Source of the DNA: Tychonema litorale BBK16 | GTDB lineage: Bacteria > Cyanobacteriota > Cyanobacteriia > Cyanobacteriales > Microcoleaceae | Reading direction: 5' to 3' | Length of the DNA stretch: 18,121 nt | NCBI RefSeq assembly: GCF_021648855.1 | Contig: NZ_JAKJHX010000019.1 | Span: forward strand, 41,318 to 59,438 | In this document: piece after piece, positions 15,161 through 18,121 of the stretch | Layout of the letters: each line of letters opens with the position of its first letter | How positions within the stretch are numbered: position 1 is the stretch's first letter | Made by a program: the position numbers and the translations under genes | Notes under the pieces: model-generated | Told to the model about the DNA's origin: nothing | Databases searched by the model: none | What the model saw: only the letters and a program-made list of their open reading frames with translations

Positions 15161-17983
15161 TTATGTGCTGGGTTTGTACCAGCGGATAAACAGTTTTTCC
15201 ATTTCAATCCAGACAAACATCAGCGCGCTAAAACCGAAGCAAACCATCAATTCAAATAAACTCAAATAGTGAGTACCAAAAAATGCTCTGAGTGGCGGAA
15301 GGTAAATCAGCATCAATTGCAGAAAGGTAGTCACAATTACAGCGCCCCAAACGAAAATATTAGTGAAGGGATTTAACTCGATCGTTAGCTGAGTATTCGA
15401 GCGAATGGCGATCGCGTGACCCATTTGTGCCAAACAAAGAGTGGTGAATACCATGGTTTTCCAAGTATTTGGATCGCCTTGATAAGTCGCACCATGAGTG
15501 TATCCGTAAGCCCAGGACATCATGGCGATCGTCAAAATTGCAAAAATAATCCCGATCCGAATCATGTAAGAACCCATCCCCCGCGCAAAAATACTTTCTC
15601 GCGGACTAAAAGGAGGCCTTTTCATCACATTCGGTTCCGCCGGTTCCACCGCTAAAGCCAAAGCTGGAACCCCATCAGTCACTAAGTTCATCCACAAAAT
15701 TTGCAGCGGAGTCAGCGGCACTCCTCCCAAACCCATTAAAGGTGCGGCGGCGATGGTCAAAACTTCGCCAATATTACTGCCCAAAATGTATTTAATGAAG
15801 CGGCGAATATTTGTATAAACTACTCGTCCTTCTTCAGCGGCGGCGACAATAGTGGCAAAGTTGTCGTCTAGCAATACCATATCGCTAGCTTCCTTACTGA
15901 CATCTGTGCCGGTAATGCCCATCGCGATGCCGATATCAGCTTGTTTCAAAGCAGGTGCATCGTTAACCCCGTCGCCAGTCATTGCGACAAATTTGCCTAA
16001 ACTTTGCAAGGCTTGGACGATTCGCAATTTGTGTTCGGGGGAGACGCGGGCGTAGACGCTAACGTGTTCGACTTGCTGTTTGAGTTCTTCTTGGCTGAGC
16101 TTTTCTAGTTCTTGACCGGTGAGGACTCGATCGCCTAAACTCGCAATACCCAAATCCTGAGCGATCGCCTTTGCAGTCAACTGGTGATCGCCGGTAATCA
16201 TCACCACCCGAATCCCTGCATCCCGACATTTCACCACAGCTTCCCGCACTTCCGGGCGCGGCGCATCCAGCATACTCACCAGCCCCAGCCAAATCATTTC
16301 TTGTTCGCTGGTTTCCTCAGAACCTGATGGTGGCAGGGTTTCCCAGAGTTTGTATGCAAAGCCGAGGACTCGTAAACCGCTACTTGCCATATCGTTGTTT
16401 TCGGCAAGGATGCGATCGCGCATTTCCTGAGTTAAAGGTTGAACTCGATCGCCGATAATTATCCATTGGCAGCGCTCCAAAGTCAACTCTGGAGAGCCTT
16501 TGGTTAACATTAAATGATTCGGCTGTTGTCCTTGGTGTGCGGGAAATCCACAATTGTGCGATCGCCCCGGTAGTTCGCAAATCACGCTCATCCGCTTCCG
16601 TTCGGAAGAAAACGGAAATTCTGCCGTCCGTGGCAGCAATTGAGACTGTATATCCTTATATATGCCTGCTTTTGCCGCCAAAGAAAGTAGAGCTCCTTCC
16701 GTCGGATCGCCTAAAATTGTCCATTCTTGCTGTTCGTGCTGCAAAAATGCGTCGTTGCAAACTGCACAGGCTATTAGTAAGGATTCGAGTTCTGGATATT
16801 CTTCTAAATTATTAATTTGGGTCGATTTCTGGCGATCGGTAAAAATGCCGATCGGGACATAACCCGATCCGTCGATGCGGACATCGGAATTGCCAGCGTG
16901 TACTCGCTGAACGACCATTTTATTTTGAGTCAGAGTACCCGTTTTGTCTGAGCAAATCGTGGTAACAGAACCCAATGTTTCTACCGCCGGCAGTTTACGA
17001 ATTAGGGCATTCCGCTTCACCATCCGCCTCGTTCCCAGCGCCAAAGTCACTGTCACAACCGCTGAGAGTCCTTCCGGGACTACCGCCACAGCCATACTCA
17101 GAGATACTTTGAGTAATTCTTCAAATCTACTGGTATCGAATCCGATACTGCCATTTTTGAAGCTAATCATGCCACCGATGACGACGATTAACACTAAGAT
17201 CATCGCGCCGGAGACTAGAACATTCGCCAACTGACCCATCCGTTTTTGCAGGGGAGTCGGTTCGCTTTCTACGGACTGAATCATGGCGGCGATTTTGCCC
17301 AATTCAGTTTGCATTCCGGTGTTGGTGACGATCGACTTAGCGCGTCCCTGAACAACTTCTGTGCCCTGGAAAATCAAGTTAAGGCGATCGCCCAAGGAAG
17401 CATCTGCTGCAAGTTCTATCTCAGCTTGCTTGGTGACTGGTAAGGCTTCCCCCGTCAAAGCAGATTCTCTGACTTGTAGGTTGGATGCTTCGATTAATCT
17501 GGCATCTGCTGCTATTTTCACCCCTGCTTCTAGCAGCATGATGTCTCCGGGTACGACATCTTTAGCTGCTATTTCCGAAGTTTTGCCGTCTCGCACAACT
17601 CGGACTAGGGGGGATGAGAGGTTTTTGAGGGCTGCGAGGGCTTTTTCAGCCTTGCTTTCTTGGAGATAGCCGAGAATGCCGTTGAGGATGACGATCGCAA
17701 AAATCGCGATCGCATCTTTGGGGAAAGTGTTCGATTTGATATCCAAAAAACCGGAAATCACTGCTACACCCATCAGCATCAACAACATGATGTTGGTGAA
17801 CTGATCGATAAAAATCGACCAAGGGCTGCGGCCTCCCGTTTCTTCTAGTTCGTTGGGGCCGTATTGCTGTAGGCGTTCTGATACCTGTTGACTGCTTAAG
17901 CCAGTGTCTTTGTTGCTGCTGAGCTCTTTGAGGGTTTTGTCAATTGCTACGGTGTGCCAAGAAGATTGAGGATTTAAAGACAT
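15161..17983 (-). CDS. pacL: P-type calcium-transporting ATPase, PacL/SERCA-like (P2A)
   Basis: This 940-residue pump uses ATP to move calcium out of the cytosol. Domain order: an N-terminal cation-ATPase segment ([15 protein letters not shown] to YGPNELEE, 9-48); membrane pair M1-M2 (~62-108); the actuator domain with TGEA at 177-180; M3-M4 with PEGL at 303-306; the phosphorylation site SDKTGTLT with Asp346; the nucleotide-binding KGSPE at 495-499; hinge motifs TGDH (597-600) and TGDGVNDAP (669-677); then six C-terminal helices. Calcium-site residues of SERCA are kept: Glu304 in M4, Asn737 and Glu740 in GSNIGE, and Asn766, Thr769, Asp770 in NLVTD. The sequence closely parallels cyanobacterial PacL, hence the symbol. 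TGEA in place of the usual TGES is a small oddity. A heptamer array lies just before the start codon. Confidence 0.93.
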   Translation of the reverse strand: MSLNPQSSWHTVAIDKTLKELSSNKDTGLSSQQVSERLQQYGPNELEETGGRSPWSIFIDQFTNIMLLMLMGVAVISGFLDIKSNTFPKDAIAIFAIVILNGILGYLQESKAEKALAALKNLSSPLVRVVRDGKTSEIAAKDVVPGDIMLLEAGVKIAADARLIEASNLQVRESALTGEALPVTKQAEIELAADASLGDRLNLIFQGTEVVQGRAKSIVTNTGMQTELGKIAAMIQSVESEPTPLQKRMGQLANVLVSGAMILVLIVVIGGMISFKNGSIGFDTSRFEELLKVSLSMAVAVVPEGLSAVVTVTLALGTRRMVKRNALIRKLPAVETLGSVTTICSDKTGTLTQNKMVVQRVHAGNSDVRIDGSGYVPIGIFTDRQKSTQINNLEEYPELESLLIACAVCNDAFLQHEQQEWTILGDPTEGALLSLAAKAGIYKDIQSQLLPRTAEFPFSSERKRMSVICELPGRSHNCGFPAHQGQQPNHLMLTKGSPELTLERCQWIIIGDRVQPLTQEMRDRILAENNDMASSGLRVLGFAYKLWETLPPSGSEETSEQEMIWLGLVSMLDAPRPEVREAVVKCRDAGIRVVMITGDHQLTAKAIAQDLGIASLGDRVLTGQELEKLSQEELKQQVEHVSVYARVSPEHKLRIVQALQSLGKFVAMTGDGVNDAPALKQADIGIAMGITGTDVSKEASDMVLLDDNFATIVAAAEEGRVVYTNIRRFIKYILGSNIGEVLTIAAAPLMGLGGVPLTPLQILWMNLVTDGVPALALAVEPAEPNVMKRPPFSPRESIFARGMGSYMIRIGIIFAILTIAMMSWAYGYTHGATYQGDPNTWKTMVFTTLCLAQMGHAIAIRSNTQLTIELNPFTNIFVWGAVIVTTFLQLMLIYLPPLRAFFGTHYLSLFELMVCFGFSALMFVWIEMEKLFIRWYKPST

Positions 17984-17993
17984 ATATATAAGT

Positions 17994-18060
17994 AATTGGG
18001 AATCGGGAATCGGGAATTGGGAATCGGGAATCGGGAATCGGGAATCGGGAATCGGGAATC
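17994..18060 (+). repeat. AATYGGG heptamer array upstream of pacL
   Basis: Nine full units (AATTGGG and AATCGGG) plus a partial one lie 10-77 bp upstream of the pacL start codon on the transcribed side, so they belong to its leader or promoter. Confidence 0.92.
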
Positions 18061-18078
18061 ACCAAAAAACTGGGTCTG

Positions 18079-18103
18079 AAGCCCCGTCCTTCTAGGACGG
18101 CTT
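18079..18103. other. Hairpin near window end, possible IS200/IS605-type end or terminator
   Basis: CCGTCCT pairs with AGGACGG across a TCT loop, extended by AAG/CTT with two bulged C residues, in the context GAAGCCCCGTCC. This context resembles sequences I associate with IS200/IS605-type elements in cyanobacteria, but no tnpA or tnpB is inside the window. It could equally be a terminator for a gene beyond the edge. Confidence 0.35.
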
Positions 18104-18121
18104 TAATTCTCTTCATTTCTG

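Overview
The window looks like chromosomal DNA from a filamentous, non-heterocystous cyanobacterium of the Microcoleus/Oscillatoria/Phormidium type. Three things point there. The core genes are cyanobacterial photosynthesis genes (chlN, petC, petA, psbQ, psb27, a carboxysome shell ccmK). HIP1-like octamers (GCGATCGC and CGATCG cores) are scattered through most genes. The spacers are full of seven-base tandem repeats and small palindromic repeats of the kind common in such genomes. The genus is an inference; no rRNA is present.

Layout. Positions 1-587 hold the 3' part of a very acidic repeat protein, then chlN (dark-operative protochlorophyllide reductase, 794-2200) with a terminator hairpin and a 135-bp MITE. 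A minus-strand accessory island follows: a ParA/MinD-like ATPase (2770-3819) overlapped by what appears to be the N-terminal half of a HEPN-domain gene (2532-2786). Next is a DUF5678-like/retropepsin-like protein (4062-4679) sitting between two diverged ~120-bp direct repeats. On the minus strand come a satellite ccmK paralogue with an unusual pore loop and a DUF3067 gene. The latter is divergent from the petC-petA operon (6007-7735), which ends in a 14-bp perfect terminator stem.

From 7940 to 11183 four plus-strand genes follow: an alpha/beta hydrolase lacking the usual nucleophile, the PSII lipoprotein gene psbQ, a ThiO/DAO-type flavin oxidoreductase, and a small multi-pass membrane protein. 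After a convergent junction filled by a 60-bp tandem/palindromic repeat, the minus strand carries a secreted family-10-like glycosyl hydrolase, psb27, recF and a PacL-type calcium P-ATPase (15161-17983).

Functionally, several genes serve the photosynthetic membrane. ChlN makes chlorophyllide without light. PetC and PetA are the high-potential redox subunits of cytochrome b6f. PsbQ and Psb27 are lumenal lipoproteins of mature and assembling PSII. CcmK belongs to the carboxysome shell. The rest is housekeeping (recF, pacL) or accessory.

The most unusual points are: a heptanucleotide array that lies inside recF and is translated as a low-complexity insert, while another array supplies its stop codon; the translationally coupled ParA plus truncated HEPN pair; the repeat-flanked retropepsin gene; and the CcmK pore variant. 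No CRISPR array, tRNA, rRNA or complete transposase gene was seen.
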